Shown: in pieces, positions 54,288 through 63,243 of the stretch
How positions within the stretch are numbered: position 1 is the stretch's first letter
Layout of the letters: each line of letters starts with the position of its first letter
From: Alphaproteobacteria bacterium
GTDB taxonomy: Bacteria; Pseudomonadota; Alphaproteobacteria; Micropepsales; Micropepsaceae
Direction: 5' to 3'
Assembly: GCA_025924715.1 (NCBI GenBank)
Contig: JAICHV010000017.1
Coordinates: 1-63,492, forward strand
DNA length: 63,492 nt
Made by a program: the position numbers and the translations under genes
The notes under the pieces: generated by a model
What the model was told of the DNA's origin: nothing
The model's database searches: none
The model's input: only the letters and a program-made list of their open reading frames with translations

Positions 54288-54838
54288 CCGCCCAGCCTCA
54301 CCCAAGAGGTGGAGGTGATGGCCGTGGGAAGAACGCTGGCGATGGAAATGCCGCCAAAAATCGGCGTGTAGGTATAAGTGGTCTGGACCTTCACATAATC
54401 GGCCGGCGTGGTGCTGGAGGAGCCGGCCGCGGAACAGTCGAGCGGAGGCGAATTGACATCGCTCATATATTGCAGCGCCCCCGACGTGGCGACGCAATAA
54501 TAGCCTTCGGCCGGGAATCCCGATTGCAGCGAGACCGCGCTGCCCAGGGAGGTGGACTGCACCGCGCTGCTGACCGCGTTGCTGAAGCCGGAGCAGCGAA
54601 TAGTGGCGGGGACATGGTTGAGATCGCAGGCGGCCCAGGCGGCTTGCGCCCCCATCTGGGTCGCGTTGTCCACCTGCAATTTGTCGAAATAGAACTCCGC
54701 GATATCGGTCACATTGAGAACCGCGATCGACAGGAATCCGGCGATCATCGCGAACTCGATCGCCGCCAGGCCCGACACATTGGCGCGCCAGGCTTTCCAC
54801 AACGAACGCGGCTTGCGTGGAATTTTCCGAAATCCCAT
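54284..54838 (-). CDS. TadE/TadF-like pseudopilin
   Basis: A 184-residue protein with a basic N-terminus followed by VSGLAAIEFAMIAGFLSIAV, the TadE-like prepilin helix with its conserved Glu. The exported part is Ser/Thr-rich with several cysteines and ends ITSTSWVRLGG. ATG 54838 is preferred; a TTG two codons upstream overlaps the stop of the TadG-like gene and may also be used. It is the middle gene of a three-gene minus-strand operon with near-zero spacing. Confidence 0.85.
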   Translation of the reverse strand: MGFRKIPRKPRSLWKAWRANVSGLAAIEFAMIAGFLSIAVLNVTDIAEFYFDKLQVDNATQMGAQAAWAACDLNHVPATIRCSGFSNAVSSAVQSTSLGSAVSLQSGFPAEGYYCVATSGALQYMSDVNSPPLDCSAAGSSSTTPADYVKVQTTYTYTPIFGGISIASVLPTAITSTSWVRLGG

Positions 54839-54840
54839 GA

Positions 54841-56202
54841 TCAATAGACCAATTGTCCGCGGCCCGGGATTTGCCCGGTCGGCATGTTCACGCCGGCGGC
54901 GCCGCAGCTGCCATTTTCCAAAATCGCGCCTGTGCCATTGATGGTGACGTCGCCCACCACCATGACGAAACAGGAAGCCCCATTGCTGGATTTGTTGACC
55001 GCGCCGCTGAAGGTGACGTTGGAATGCGGCAGATAGACCAGGCCCGAAATGTCCCAGGTCGGGCTATTGCCGGCCGCGCTGATATCCACGCCATTGGTGA
55101 TGCTCGGATCCTGATAGAGCGCCACGCCGGACCAGACGCCGGATGTCGGAGCCTGGATGTCCAATGTGCCGCCGCCGGTGGGGGCATGGGTATAGCCGCT
55201 GTCATTGGTGCCGGAAAACACCACGGTCACGGCCGATCCGCTGGAGGTTCTCAGCGTATAGCCATTGGTGTCGAGCTGGCCGTTTTCGATCACCAGGACT
55301 GCGCCGGCGGGCGCATCGATTGTGACGTCGCCGGTAAGCTGCAGATCGCCGCAAACCATCGCATTGCCCGACAGCGAATGCGTCCCACTCCAAAGATTGC
55401 CGGCGGGCAAGCTCGGATCGCCACGCCGGCTTGGTTCCTGGGGATAGGAGCCGCAGGTGTTGGGGGGAATGTTGGCGGCGAGCGCCGCATAGCTATCGGC
55501 AACGATCGGAACGTTGGATTCCTGAATCACGCCGCAGCCATTGTCGGTGAGATGCGCGTCGCCGAAATCGGCACCAAGATTATGGCCGTGACAGGTGGCG
55601 GAGGCGTTCGACATGGTGTTGCAGCCGGCAAAATTCGTGCTGGGAACACCGTTGCCCAGGATCGAAGTACCGATGGTATTGAGCGCAAGAAGACAATAGC
55701 TGCGCGGCGTGGTCACTTGTTTGGCGGTGGCGCTGGCCTGCAGCGTCTGGGCGGGCTGGCCGTTCGTGGTCGTATCGCCGCGAAAGCCCACCACCGGCAG
55801 GAAGTAAAGTTGCTGCTTGTAGGTGATGGCGACATTGTAACAGGTGTTGGCGCCGCCGTCGGGGCATGCCGCGCTGTTGGACACCGACACAGTTGTGCCG
55901 CTGACGCCGTCCTGGAAACCGTATTGGCGGGCGACACCGCGGGCAACCGCGACGTAATTGGTGGTGGAATCGCCTGCCGCCGCCAAAGCCGCCGCATCGG
56001 AGGCATCCTGCATGGAGCGATGATCCACATACCAGTCGCTCGTTTCGACGCCCAGGGCGAGGCCGCCCAGCAGAGCCGGCGATAACAGGGCGAACATGAT
56101 GGCGATATTGCCGCCCCGGTTGCGGGCGAACGCCCGCAACCTGCGCCCCCAAGCGCATATTTTGCGGTTCAAAAGGGTAATCCCTGCGGCCATGGTGCCC
56201 AT
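54841..56202 (-). CDS. TadG-like pilus assembly protein
   Basis: A 453-residue protein with the TadG N-terminal signature: basic lead, RNRGGNIAIMFALLSPALLG (single helix) and DWYVDHRSMQDASDAAALAA. The long exported part is rich in Gly, Ser, Thr and Asn and contains strand repeats such as LSGNAMVCGDLQLTGDVTID and CFVMVVGDVTINGTGAILEN, which suggests a parallel beta-helix or similar repeat structure. It is longer than small TadG proteins and could act as an adhesin-like minor pilin. ATG 56202 is used; an ATG three codons later is possible. Divergent from a DUF1345 gene. Confidence 0.85.
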   Translation of the reverse strand: MGTMAAGITLLNRKICAWGRRLRAFARNRGGNIAIMFALLSPALLGGLALGVETSDWYVDHRSMQDASDAAALAAAGDSTTNYVAVARGVARQYGFQDGVSGTTVSVSNSAACPDGGANTCYNVAITYKQQLYFLPVVGFRGDTTTNGQPAQTLQASATAKQVTTPRSYCLLALNTIGTSILGNGVPSTNFAGCNTMSNASATCHGHNLGADFGDAHLTDNGCGVIQESNVPIVADSYAALAANIPPNTCGSYPQEPSRRGDPSLPAGNLWSGTHSLSGNAMVCGDLQLTGDVTIDAPAGAVLVIENGQLDTNGYTLRTSSGSAVTVVFSGTNDSGYTHAPTGGGTLDIQAPTSGVWSGVALYQDPSITNGVDISAAGNSPTWDISGLVYLPHSNVTFSGAVNKSSNGASCFVMVVGDVTINGTGAILENGSCGAAGVNMPTGQIPGRGQLVY

Positions 56203-56338
56203 CGGATTTTGGAGCCATCATGATCCGCCCGGCGCTTTACCAGGCCGTTAATTCTGGCCCGGGATTTGCTTTAAAAGCCAATGCGACAAGGCGGAACTCG
56301 GGCAGGGCGTGGTGCGAATCGTTATAGGCTGGGCCGCC

Positions 56339-56992
56339 ATGTCGCTGAATCCCATCGCCAGTCGTCCGCATTTGCTGGCCGCCGTCATCACCGGCGCGGT
56401 TTGCTATATCCTGGCAAGCCGGTTGGTTGGCGGCACTGTCACTCGCATCGTGATCGGCTGGGACACCGGGGTGCTGACGTTCCTGGCTTTTTCTTTTTTC
56501 TACATGCTCGGGGCGGACGCCACTTGCATGAAACGCCGCGCGCTCGCCCATGACGAAGGCCGCCACATCATGTTGGTCATCACGATCCTTGCGGCCATCG
56601 CCAGCGTGGTCGCGCTGGCGGTCGAATTGTCGGCGTCGAAAGGACAGCCGAGCGCGGGCTGGCGCGTCGGGTTGGCAGCGGGGACGGTGGTGCTGTCCTG
56701 GTTGTTTGTACAGATCGCCTTCGCGATGCATTACAGCCATGTCTATTACCTGGCCCAGGACCAAAGCGCCGCGCATCAGGGCGGCCTCGATTTCGGCTAT
56801 GGCGACCAAGACCCCGACTATTGGGACTTCGTCCATTTTTCCATTGTCATCGGCGCGACCTCGCAGACCGCGGACATCGTCTTCAAGTCCAAGGAGATGC
56901 GCCGGGTCGGCACGTTGCACAGTGTCGTGGCCTTTGGCTTCAACACCGCCATCCTCGCCACCATGATAAATCTGGCCGCCAACTTTATCTAA
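56339..56992 (+). CDS. DUF1345 family membrane protein
   Basis: A 217-residue inner-membrane protein with about five helices: LLAAVITGAVCYILASRLVG, FLAFSFFYMLGADATCMKRR, HIMLVITILAAIASVVALAV, VLSWLFVQIAFAMHYSHVYY and a C-terminal helix. The conserved block YWDFVHFSIVIGATSQTADI with Asp, His and Thr residues is typical of DUF1345. Function in the family is not established. ATG 56339 is preferred over a GTG 30 bases upstream. It is monocistronic, divergent from the tad genes. Confidence 0.88.
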   Translation: MSLNPIASRPHLLAAVITGAVCYILASRLVGGTVTRIVIGWDTGVLTFLAFSFFYMLGADATCMKRRALAHDEGRHIMLVITILAAIASVVALAVELSASKGQPSAGWRVGLAAGTVVLSWLFVQIAFAMHYSHVYYLAQDQSAAHQGGLDFGYGDQDPDYWDFVHFSIVIGATSQTADIVFKSKEMRRVGTLHSVVAFGFNTAILATMINLAANFI

Positions 56993-57213
56993 GCGCGGGT
57001 CCATATTGTCTGACCAGTTTGCGGCCGGCCTCAGACGATGGCGGAGGGAAAAAAGCTCCCAAAAGGGGAAATTTGCATGCGGATGGGCTTGGCTGTTCGC
57101 GGGCAACCGGATAAATTCCGGCCAACAAATAGCGCGAGGCGAGGCAATCGCCGCGTGAATGGGGAAGCCGGAACAATCTGGTTTTTCGTGTTATCATCAC
57201 CTTTGGGGGAAAC

Positions 57214-57972
57214 ATGCGTAAACTTTCCATAGCTTGTATCTTGTTGCTGTCGGCCGTCTCGGTTGCGCAGGCCGCTGAAATCCGCGTGCTGGGCGCCGCC
57301 GTCAGCACCGCCGGGGGATTGCGGGAAGTCGCGGATGCCTTCACCAAAAAGACCGGCATCACCGTCACGATGGTGACCGACGGCATGGGAACGATCGTGC
57401 ACGATGCCCAGACCCGCACCCCGCCCGCGGATGTGGTGATGATGCCGATGGATTTGATGGCGACCCTTGCATTGGATCACGGCATCATGCCGGGAACCTT
57501 CACGCCGCTGGGCCGGCTCCAGATCGGGCTCTTCAAAAAGCCCGACGCCCCCAGGCCGGATATTTCGACCGTCGCGAAATTGGCCGCGGTGATGAAGGCG
57601 GCAACCGTGGTGACCTATACCGACCCGGCAAGCGGCAGCATGCAAGCCACGATCAGCGCCGATTTGCTGAAGCGCCCCGAATTTGCCGGCGTCAAAGGCG
57701 CCACCGGCGGGCGCACGCCCGGACCGACCTCGGCGGAAGGCACGCTCAGCCTGGGTGTGATTCTGGGCACGCCCAACCCGGCTCCGGGTCAGGTCCCGTC
57801 CAATCCCTCGCTGATCGGCGCGCTGCCGCCCGAACTGGGCGCGCATATGGATATTGCGGCGGCGGTATCGGCCCGCGCGCAGGATGCCAAGGACGCGCAG
57901 GCATTTGTGGCCTTCGCGGTGAGCCCCGAGATGGCTCAGTTCTGGCGGGCCAAGGGCACCGATACCTACTGA
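57214..57972 (+). CDS. Periplasmic substrate-binding protein (ModA-like)
   Basis: A 252-residue binding protein of the periplasmic type II fold. The signal peptide ends SVAQAAEIRVL; typical blocks are TAGGLREVADAFTKKTGITV, PPADVVMMPMDLMATLALDH, VTYTDPASGSMQATISADLL and AQAFVAFAVSPEMAQFWRAK. The overall layout matches molybdate-binding ModA relatives, but no ABC permease or ATPase lies next to it, so the ligand is not certain and it may serve a transporter encoded elsewhere. GGGGGA before ATG 57214 is a good ribosome site. It converges on an MFS gene across a large hairpin. Confidence 0.85.
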   Translation: MRKLSIACILLLSAVSVAQAAEIRVLGAAVSTAGGLREVADAFTKKTGITVTMVTDGMGTIVHDAQTRTPPADVVMMPMDLMATLALDHGIMPGTFTPLGRLQIGLFKKPDAPRPDISTVAKLAAVMKAATVVTYTDPASGSMQATISADLLKRPEFAGVKGATGGRTPGPTSAEGTLSLGVILGTPNPAPGQVPSNPSLIGALPPELGAHMDIAAAVSARAQDAKDAQAFVAFAVSPEMAQFWRAKGTDTY

Positions 57973-57999
57973 GCGCCTGCGCCAGGAGAACTCTGGCAT

Positions 58000-58041
58000 C
58001 CGCATCCAAGCCGGTGATGACATCGACCGGCTAGGATGCGG
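58000..58041. terminator. Long hairpin between convergent genes
   Basis: CCGCATCC-A-AGCCGGT (58000-58015) pairs with ACCGGCT-A-GGATGCGG (58026-58041): eight plus seven base pairs separated by one A-A mismatch. It lies between the stops of the binding-protein gene and the MFS gene. No T-run, but the position suggests a two-way terminator. Confidence 0.55.
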
Positions 58042-58058
58042 CAAATGCCCTTACGGCA

Positions 58059-59351
58059 TCACAAGACGACAGGGTCGGCCAAGGCGTGCGCCGCGTCTGT
58101 CGCGATACATTCGCCCGGATCGACGAACAGCCAGGCCGCGGCCCCCAGGACCGCAAATCCCGCCGCGACATAGAAGGCCATGTCCCAGCCGAATTGCTGC
58201 GCGATCCAGGGCGTCGCGGAAGCGGTGATCGCCCCCGCGATCTGACAGCCCATATTCATCAGGCCTGAAACGACGCCGGCATGGGCGCCGGCAATGTCGG
58301 CCGAAACTGCCCAATAGGAGCTTTGCGCCAGATAAAGCGCCCCGGCGCCGCCCGCCAGGGTGATGGTGGCCAGCAAAGTGTCGCTCGCGCGGGACCCCAG
58401 CACCAGAAATACGCCGGCCAGCAACAGCGCTCCGCTCGCCAGCACACAGCGGCCGATATAGAGGCTCTTGTGACGCGACAGCCAATCGTTGATCCAGCCA
58501 CCTATCAGGCAGCAGGCCGTCATCGCCATGAACGGCATCATCGCATAGAGCGCGCTCTTCGACAGGTTCAGGCCGCGTACATCGGCCAGATAGATAAAGA
58601 ACCAGTTCAAGAAAATGAACGCGATATAGCCAAAGGAAAAATAGGCCAGCGTCAGCACCCAGACATTCCGGCTGGAGAAAATCGCCCCCCAGGGCGAATC
58701 CTTGCGCATGCCATAGGAGGAGGGCGGGATCCCCGCCTTGATATGGGCGAGCTCGCGGGGCGACACCCCGGGATGTTGCTCCGGCCGGTCGCGCGCCAGC
58801 AGATACCAGACCAGGCCGGCGAACAATCCGATCGCGGCGCAGATCCAAAAGGAAAGGCGCCAGCCATGCGCCAGCATGATCGCGGTAATGATCGGCGGCG
58901 TCAGGGCTGCCCCGGCGCCGACGCCGGCGAATATCCAGCCATTGGCTTTGCCGCGTTCCTGTACCGGAATCCAGAAAGCGATGAGCTGATTGGCCCCCGG
59001 ATACATCATGGTTTCGCCCAGACCCAGGACGAAGCGCACCGCGATCAATTGCACCAGGACATTGCCCCAGTTCGGCGAAACCAAGGTGACCGCTGCGGTG
59101 AAGACGGCCCACCAGGTCAAAGCCAAGGCAAGCGCCTTGCGAGGCCCGAACCGCACCGCGAGCCAGCCCGCCGGCACCTGAAAACCGGCATAACCGATCA
59201 GGAAAGCGCTGAACACCCAACCCAGATGGATCTTGTCGATGCCGAACTCGCGCGCGAGCTGGACCGACGCGATGGAGATGTTTGTCCGATCCAGATAGGC
59301 GACGGTGCTGAGGATGAACAACCAGAATATCAGTACAAATCGAATCTGCAT
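58059..59351 (-). CDS. MFS transporter, anion:cation symporter (ACS) family
   Basis: Inner-membrane permease of 430 residues with about 12 helices. The N-terminus RFVLIFWLFILSTVAYLDRT then NISIASVQLAREFGIDKIHL and GWLAVRFGPRKALALALTWW match the ACS family (hexuronate, galactonate, phthalate and related organic anions). RFVLGLGETMMYPGANQLIA and GKANGWIFAGVGAGAALTPP are further family blocks. It has no catabolic partner next to it, so substrate cannot be named. ATG 59351 begins directly at the first helix. Confidence 0.9.
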   Translation of the reverse strand: MQIRFVLIFWLFILSTVAYLDRTNISIASVQLAREFGIDKIHLGWVFSAFLIGYAGFQVPAGWLAVRFGPRKALALALTWWAVFTAAVTLVSPNWGNVLVQLIAVRFVLGLGETMMYPGANQLIAFWIPVQERGKANGWIFAGVGAGAALTPPIITAIMLAHGWRLSFWICAAIGLFAGLVWYLLARDRPEQHPGVSPRELAHIKAGIPPSSYGMRKDSPWGAIFSSRNVWVLTLAYFSFGYIAFIFLNWFFIYLADVRGLNLSKSALYAMMPFMAMTACCLIGGWINDWLSRHKSLYIGRCVLASGALLLAGVFLVLGSRASDTLLATITLAGGAGALYLAQSSYWAVSADIAGAHAGVVSGLMNMGCQIAGAITASATPWIAQQFGWDMAFYVAAGFAVLGAAAWLFVDPGECIATDAAHALADPVVL

Positions 59352-59812
59352 GTCCTGCCCTGTTCTTGTGTTGCTTATGCGGTGCTGCGCGCCCGCTTGA
59401 CTATAGCGCCAGCCCGACCGCCACCAGAAGCCTCAACGCGCGTGCGCGAGCAGGATGCGAAACGCCTTGCGCGGATGATGAGGCGCCCCCCTTCGCTTTT
59501 TGCCGTTCTTGGGCTTTCGCATAAGCGCTGTCGCCTCTCAGGGCGAGCCACGCAGATATCGCAAGTGCGAGATGGGTTGTGTCGAAATTGCACCGCGCGC
59601 AACAGGAATTCTCCCTGGCTTCAATATACAGGGTAAATGATGTGAAATATCTTATAAGGCCATATAAAACGCGGGAACGATCTCGCTGGAAAGGCGGACG
59701 AACCGCCGAAGGTGAGATCGCCGACGTGATGACGATGTGCCGCTGAAGAGCACAGGATTTTTCGAAGCCACGCTTTTGTGGCCAAGCCAAAAAAATATCA
59801 GGGAGGCACTTC
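59352..59812. other. Intergenic region upstream of the fourth TonB-dependent receptor
   Basis: A 461-base stretch between divergent MFS and receptor genes. No believable gene was found; the open frames in it lack family resemblance. It becomes AT-richer at about 59625-59670 (ATATCTTATAAGGCCATATAA), a likely promoter region for the receptor. A small hairpin GCCACGCTTTTGTGGC (59767-59782) and the ribosome site AGGGAGG (59800-59806) follow in the leader. Confidence 0.5.
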
Positions 59813-62788
59813 ATGTCTTACGGATCACACAAGCGCGATTGCATCTCGACTCCGCCGAATGCGAGGCCGCGGCGGATGAAAGCTCTCCTGCTGGGTTCCG
59901 TGCCGCTGCTGGCATCGGTTTTGGCAAGCAGCGTCGCCAGCGCGCAGAACGCGGGCGCCCAGACCGCCGCGGTGGAAACGGTGACCGTCACCGGCGCGCG
60001 CGCCGCGGTTGCCGGTGCGCTCGATATCAAACGAGACGCCGGTCAGATCCTGGACTCCATTGTCTCCGAAGACATCGGCAAGCTTCCCGATACCACGGTG
60101 GTCGAATCGCTCCAGCATGTCACCGGCATTTCAATCATCCGCAACAGTTATGAGCCTTCCACGGTCCTGATCCGCGGCCTTCCCGACATCCAGACTTTGT
60201 TGAATGGCCGGCAGATCTTTACCTCCACCGGTCGCACCGTCGCCTTGCCCGATTTTCCGTCCGAACTTCTGGCGCGTGTCGATGTCCACAAATCCTCGGT
60301 GGCCAGCGATATCGAAGGCGGCATGGCCGGCCTGATCGATGTTCGCTTGCACCGGCCGTTCGATTTCAAGGGCTTTACCTTGGCCGCGGGTGCAGAGGCG
60401 CGCTATCCCAGCCTGGCGGGCGTGATTTCGCCCAGCGCCTCGGTGCTGGTCGCCGATCGCTGGAACACCGATATCGGCGAAGTCGGTGTCCTGGCGGATA
60501 TCTCTTTCAAGGACACCTGGAGCGGCGAGGACGATAGCGGTCCCGCGGGCCGTGCCGGTATCACGGCCGGGCCGGTTGCCGGCGCGGGAAGCGGTCCGGC
60601 CAAGGTCTGCATCCCCACCAACTCGTCCGGCGCCGGCTGCAATGCCAACAACGCCACCTTTACCGGCGGCGTCCGTCAAGGCTATGCGGCGCGCTTCGGC
60701 GGCTCGATGGACCAGAGAAATGGTCTGGTGGAGCGTGGCGCCGGGCTGCTCGGTGCCCAATGGCGGCCGAACCAGCATCTCGACCTCTTCAGCGAGCTTT
60801 TCTACACCCGCCTGCGCAACGCGGTGAACGCCGACTTTTTCGTGGGCCAGAACGGCAATTGCGATAATGCCTCCCGGGACAAAGTCTTCCCCGGCACGAA
60901 TCTGGTGCAGGAGCAATATGCCGGTTGCTTTGCCATCACTTCGAACCAGCCGCAGAAAAGCCAGGAAGACACCTGGCAGCTGGCCGCCGGCGGCAATTGG
61001 GATCCGACCACGCATCTTGAGATCAGCGCCGAGCTGTCGGTCACCGGCTCCCGCAGCCGGTCGCGCAATCCTGTGCTGGACGACTATTACAACTACAACG
61101 AGCCCGACGGTTTCCACACCATCGTGTCTTACAAGGGCACCGGCATCACCTATATGGGTCTGCCGGGGAATGAGCAGATCACCGGGCCCTTCTATTACAG
61201 CCAGTTCTTCGACAACTGGAACGAGGCGCATGGCGCCGCCTATGACGGCAAGTTCACGGCCCATTACGACTTCGGGGAATCCAGCTTTATTCGCAACCTG
61301 GAAGTCGGCTATCGCTACAACCGCCGCTCCGCGCATAACTATGGTCCGGCCGGCGGCGGCCTCGGCTGCGCGGCCATCACCACCAACGGCAATGCGGCGT
61401 CCGCCAACAACAAATATCTGGTCGCCGCTTTTAACGGCCCGGCCTGTACGGCCTTCCGCGCCCAGGCCTCTCCGAATTTTGCGGCGACGCAGAATTCCAA
61501 CACCTTCACGTCGGGCGTTCTGGTTCAAACCAATGCCCATGTGGGCGGCGACGTGATCCCGAACAACATCCTGCATTGCACCCATGGCGATCTGTTCGGT
61601 GCGGAATTCGGCATGACGAAGTTCTGCGACGTCGCGCAGGATTATCTTTTCTACAATACCGACGCCGTCCGGGCGCAGTTCGGTTATACCGGAAGGCAGG
61701 AAAATTCCCAGGCGACGGAATACACCGTGTCCGAAGCCACCAATGACGAATATGTCATGGCCGGATATGGTTTCCCCGTCTTTGGGTTTCCTATCGACGG
61801 TAACTTTGGTGCCCGCATCGCCGACACCGTGCTGACGATTTCGTCGTGGTCCTCAAAATATGTGCCGAACGATCCCAACCAAGCTTCGACGGCTGCGGTC
61901 AATTCCGCTTGTTTGACCTGCGTGGTCTACACGCCGGTGACCAGGGTGAAGGAAACCTTCGATCTTCTGCCCAGCTTCAATTTCCGGGCAACGTTGATGG
62001 ACAATCTGTTCTTCCGCTTCGGTGCCAACAAGACGCTCACGCGGCCGACCTTTGCCAACCTCAACCCCAACCGGAAGCTGACGGCGGCGACCGGCAACAT
62101 CACGGGCAGCATCACCGGCGGCAATCCCGATCTGGCACCGGAAAAATCCGTCAATCTCGATGCGGATGTCGAATATTATTGGGGCAATGCCGATCACGTC
62201 AGCCTGGCGGTGTTTCACAAGGACGTGTCGGGTTATATCCAGAACCAGGTTACGTCGCTCATCATTGATGGAGTGAGCTACAACCAGACACTGCCCGCCA
62301 ATTTCTTCGACTCCAGTGTCGAAGGCGCGGAATTTGCCTATTCCCAATTCCTCGACTTCCTGCCCGAAATGCTGGACGGCCCCGAGTGGTTGGGCGGCTT
62401 TGGCTGGGACGTCAACGCCACCTACATCGCCGGCGTCTTCAACAACATCAATCACTGGCATACCAATGTCACCGGCATCTACGAACAGGGCCCGGTTTCC
62501 GTCCGGGTCTCCTGGACCTGGAGCAGCAAATATCTTCTTCCGGTCGTGGTGGGCGTCCAGCCGAACACGCCCTATGGCGCGCCGCGCAACAATTTGGATG
62601 CGTCTTTCAATTACAAGTTCAACGACAATATGACCTTCACCTTGGACGCCACCAATATTTCCAACAGCAAGCTGCGCACCTTCGCTTGGCAGCCCGGCGA
62701 CAATGTGAAGACCGATATGGACTATTACGCCAATGCGGCGTCGATCTTCGACCGGGTTATCTCGATCGGCCTTCGCTACAAGATGTAA
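59813..62788 (+). CDS. TonB-dependent receptor
   Basis: Outer-membrane receptor of 991 residues. The signal peptide is preceded by a 21-residue basic extension (MSYGSHKRDCISTPP...); ATG 59813 is kept because AGGGAGG is six bases upstream. VETVTVTGARAAVAGALDIK opens the plug, with SIVSEDIGKLPDTTVVESLQ, a sequence typical of the carbohydrate-type receptors of Caulobacter and Xanthomonas, and FDRVISIGLRYKM as the last strand. GGNPDLAPEKSVNLDADVEY is the conserved late-barrel block. It is monocistronic with a clear terminator; substrate unknown. Confidence 0.92.
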   Translation: MSYGSHKRDCISTPPNARPRRMKALLLGSVPLLASVLASSVASAQNAGAQTAAVETVTVTGARAAVAGALDIKRDAGQILDSIVSEDIGKLPDTTVVESLQHVTGISIIRNSYEPSTVLIRGLPDIQTLLNGRQIFTSTGRTVALPDFPSELLARVDVHKSSVASDIEGGMAGLIDVRLHRPFDFKGFTLAAGAEARYPSLAGVISPSASVLVADRWNTDIGEVGVLADISFKDTWSGEDDSGPAGRAGITAGPVAGAGSGPAKVCIPTNSSGAGCNANNATFTGGVRQGYAARFGGSMDQRNGLVERGAGLLGAQWRPNQHLDLFSELFYTRLRNAVNADFFVGQNGNCDNASRDKVFPGTNLVQEQYAGCFAITSNQPQKSQEDTWQLAAGGNWDPTTHLEISAELSVTGSRSRSRNPVLDDYYNYNEPDGFHTIVSYKGTGITYMGLPGNEQITGPFYYSQFFDNWNEAHGAAYDGKFTAHYDFGESSFIRNLEVGYRYNRRSAHNYGPAGGGLGCAAITTNGNAASANNKYLVAAFNGPACTAFRAQASPNFAATQNSNTFTSGVLVQTNAHVGGDVIPNNILHCTHGDLFGAEFGMTKFCDVAQDYLFYNTDAVRAQFGYTGRQENSQATEYTVSEATNDEYVMAGYGFPVFGFPIDGNFGARIADTVLTISSWSSKYVPNDPNQASTAAVNSACLTCVVYTPVTRVKETFDLLPSFNFRATLMDNLFFRFGANKTLTRPTFANLNPNRKLTAATGNITGSITGGNPDLAPEKSVNLDADVEYYWGNADHVSLAVFHKDVSGYIQNQVTSLIIDGVSYNQTLPANFFDSSVEGAEFAYSQFLDFLPEMLDGPEWLGGFGWDVNATYIAGVFNNINHWHTNVTGIYEQGPVSVRVSWTWSSKYLLPVVVGVQPNTPYGAPRNNLDASFNYKFNDNMTFTLDATNISNSKLRTFAWQPGDNVKTDMDYYANAASIFDRVISIGLRYKM

Positions 62789-62822
62789 CTGCCTTTGCGG
62801 GCCGCGCGGCGGCGCAAGTCCG

Positions 62823-62854
62823 GCCACGGCCTTACGGGGCCGTGGCTTTTTTTT
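62823..62854 (+). terminator. Rho-independent terminator of the receptor gene
   Basis: GCCACGGCC (62823-62831), loop TTACGG, GGCCGTGGC (62838-62846), then eight T (62847-62854). The nine-base-pair stem and T-run 34 bases after the receptor stop make a textbook terminator. Confidence 0.92.
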
Positions 62855-63243
62855 AACCAGGACGGGCCGGGACTTCGCCAATCAAGAGGTGAGTCGCGGC
62901 GTCGGACGTGATGACTCCGATTTGTGCCGCTGGGGGATGGCCTTGCGCGGTCCAAATTGTAGCAATTCTTCGCGGCGCTTATCTGGATATGATGCGCGTC
63001 CTGGTGGTGGAATCGGGCTTCGGCACCCTTCTCGGAGGGGCAATCTTAAGAATTAAAAAGGCAGAACAGAGTCTTAATGAGTTCCGGGTCGGGGCCTGCC
63101 CGGCGCCGGGTCAGCGGCATGGTTCCGTGCGGCGAAAGGATGAGTGTTCTCGTTACAGGATGTTGCGTTGTTGGATGCCGTGAAGTGTTATAGACTATAG
63201 GAAGGTAACAAGGCCCCTCGGAGACCTTGGTCCAGGAGGCATG
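62855..63243. other. Intergenic region before the cytochrome c gene
   Basis: A 389-base stretch without a credible gene. An AT-rich patch TTATAGACTATAGG (63188-63201) with TATAGA at 63189-63194 may be the -10 region of the following gene. AGGAGG at 63234-63239 is its ribosome site. Confidence 0.5.

Noticed and set aside
59401..59814. 137-codon minus-strand frame in the gap before the fourth receptor
   Set aside because: No domain, no ribosome site, and it runs into the receptor start and its ribosome site. Treated as non-coding.
62908..63183. 91-codon plus-strand frame between receptor and cytochrome genes
   Set aside because: Composition and sequence do not look like a protein, and it has no upstream ribosome site.
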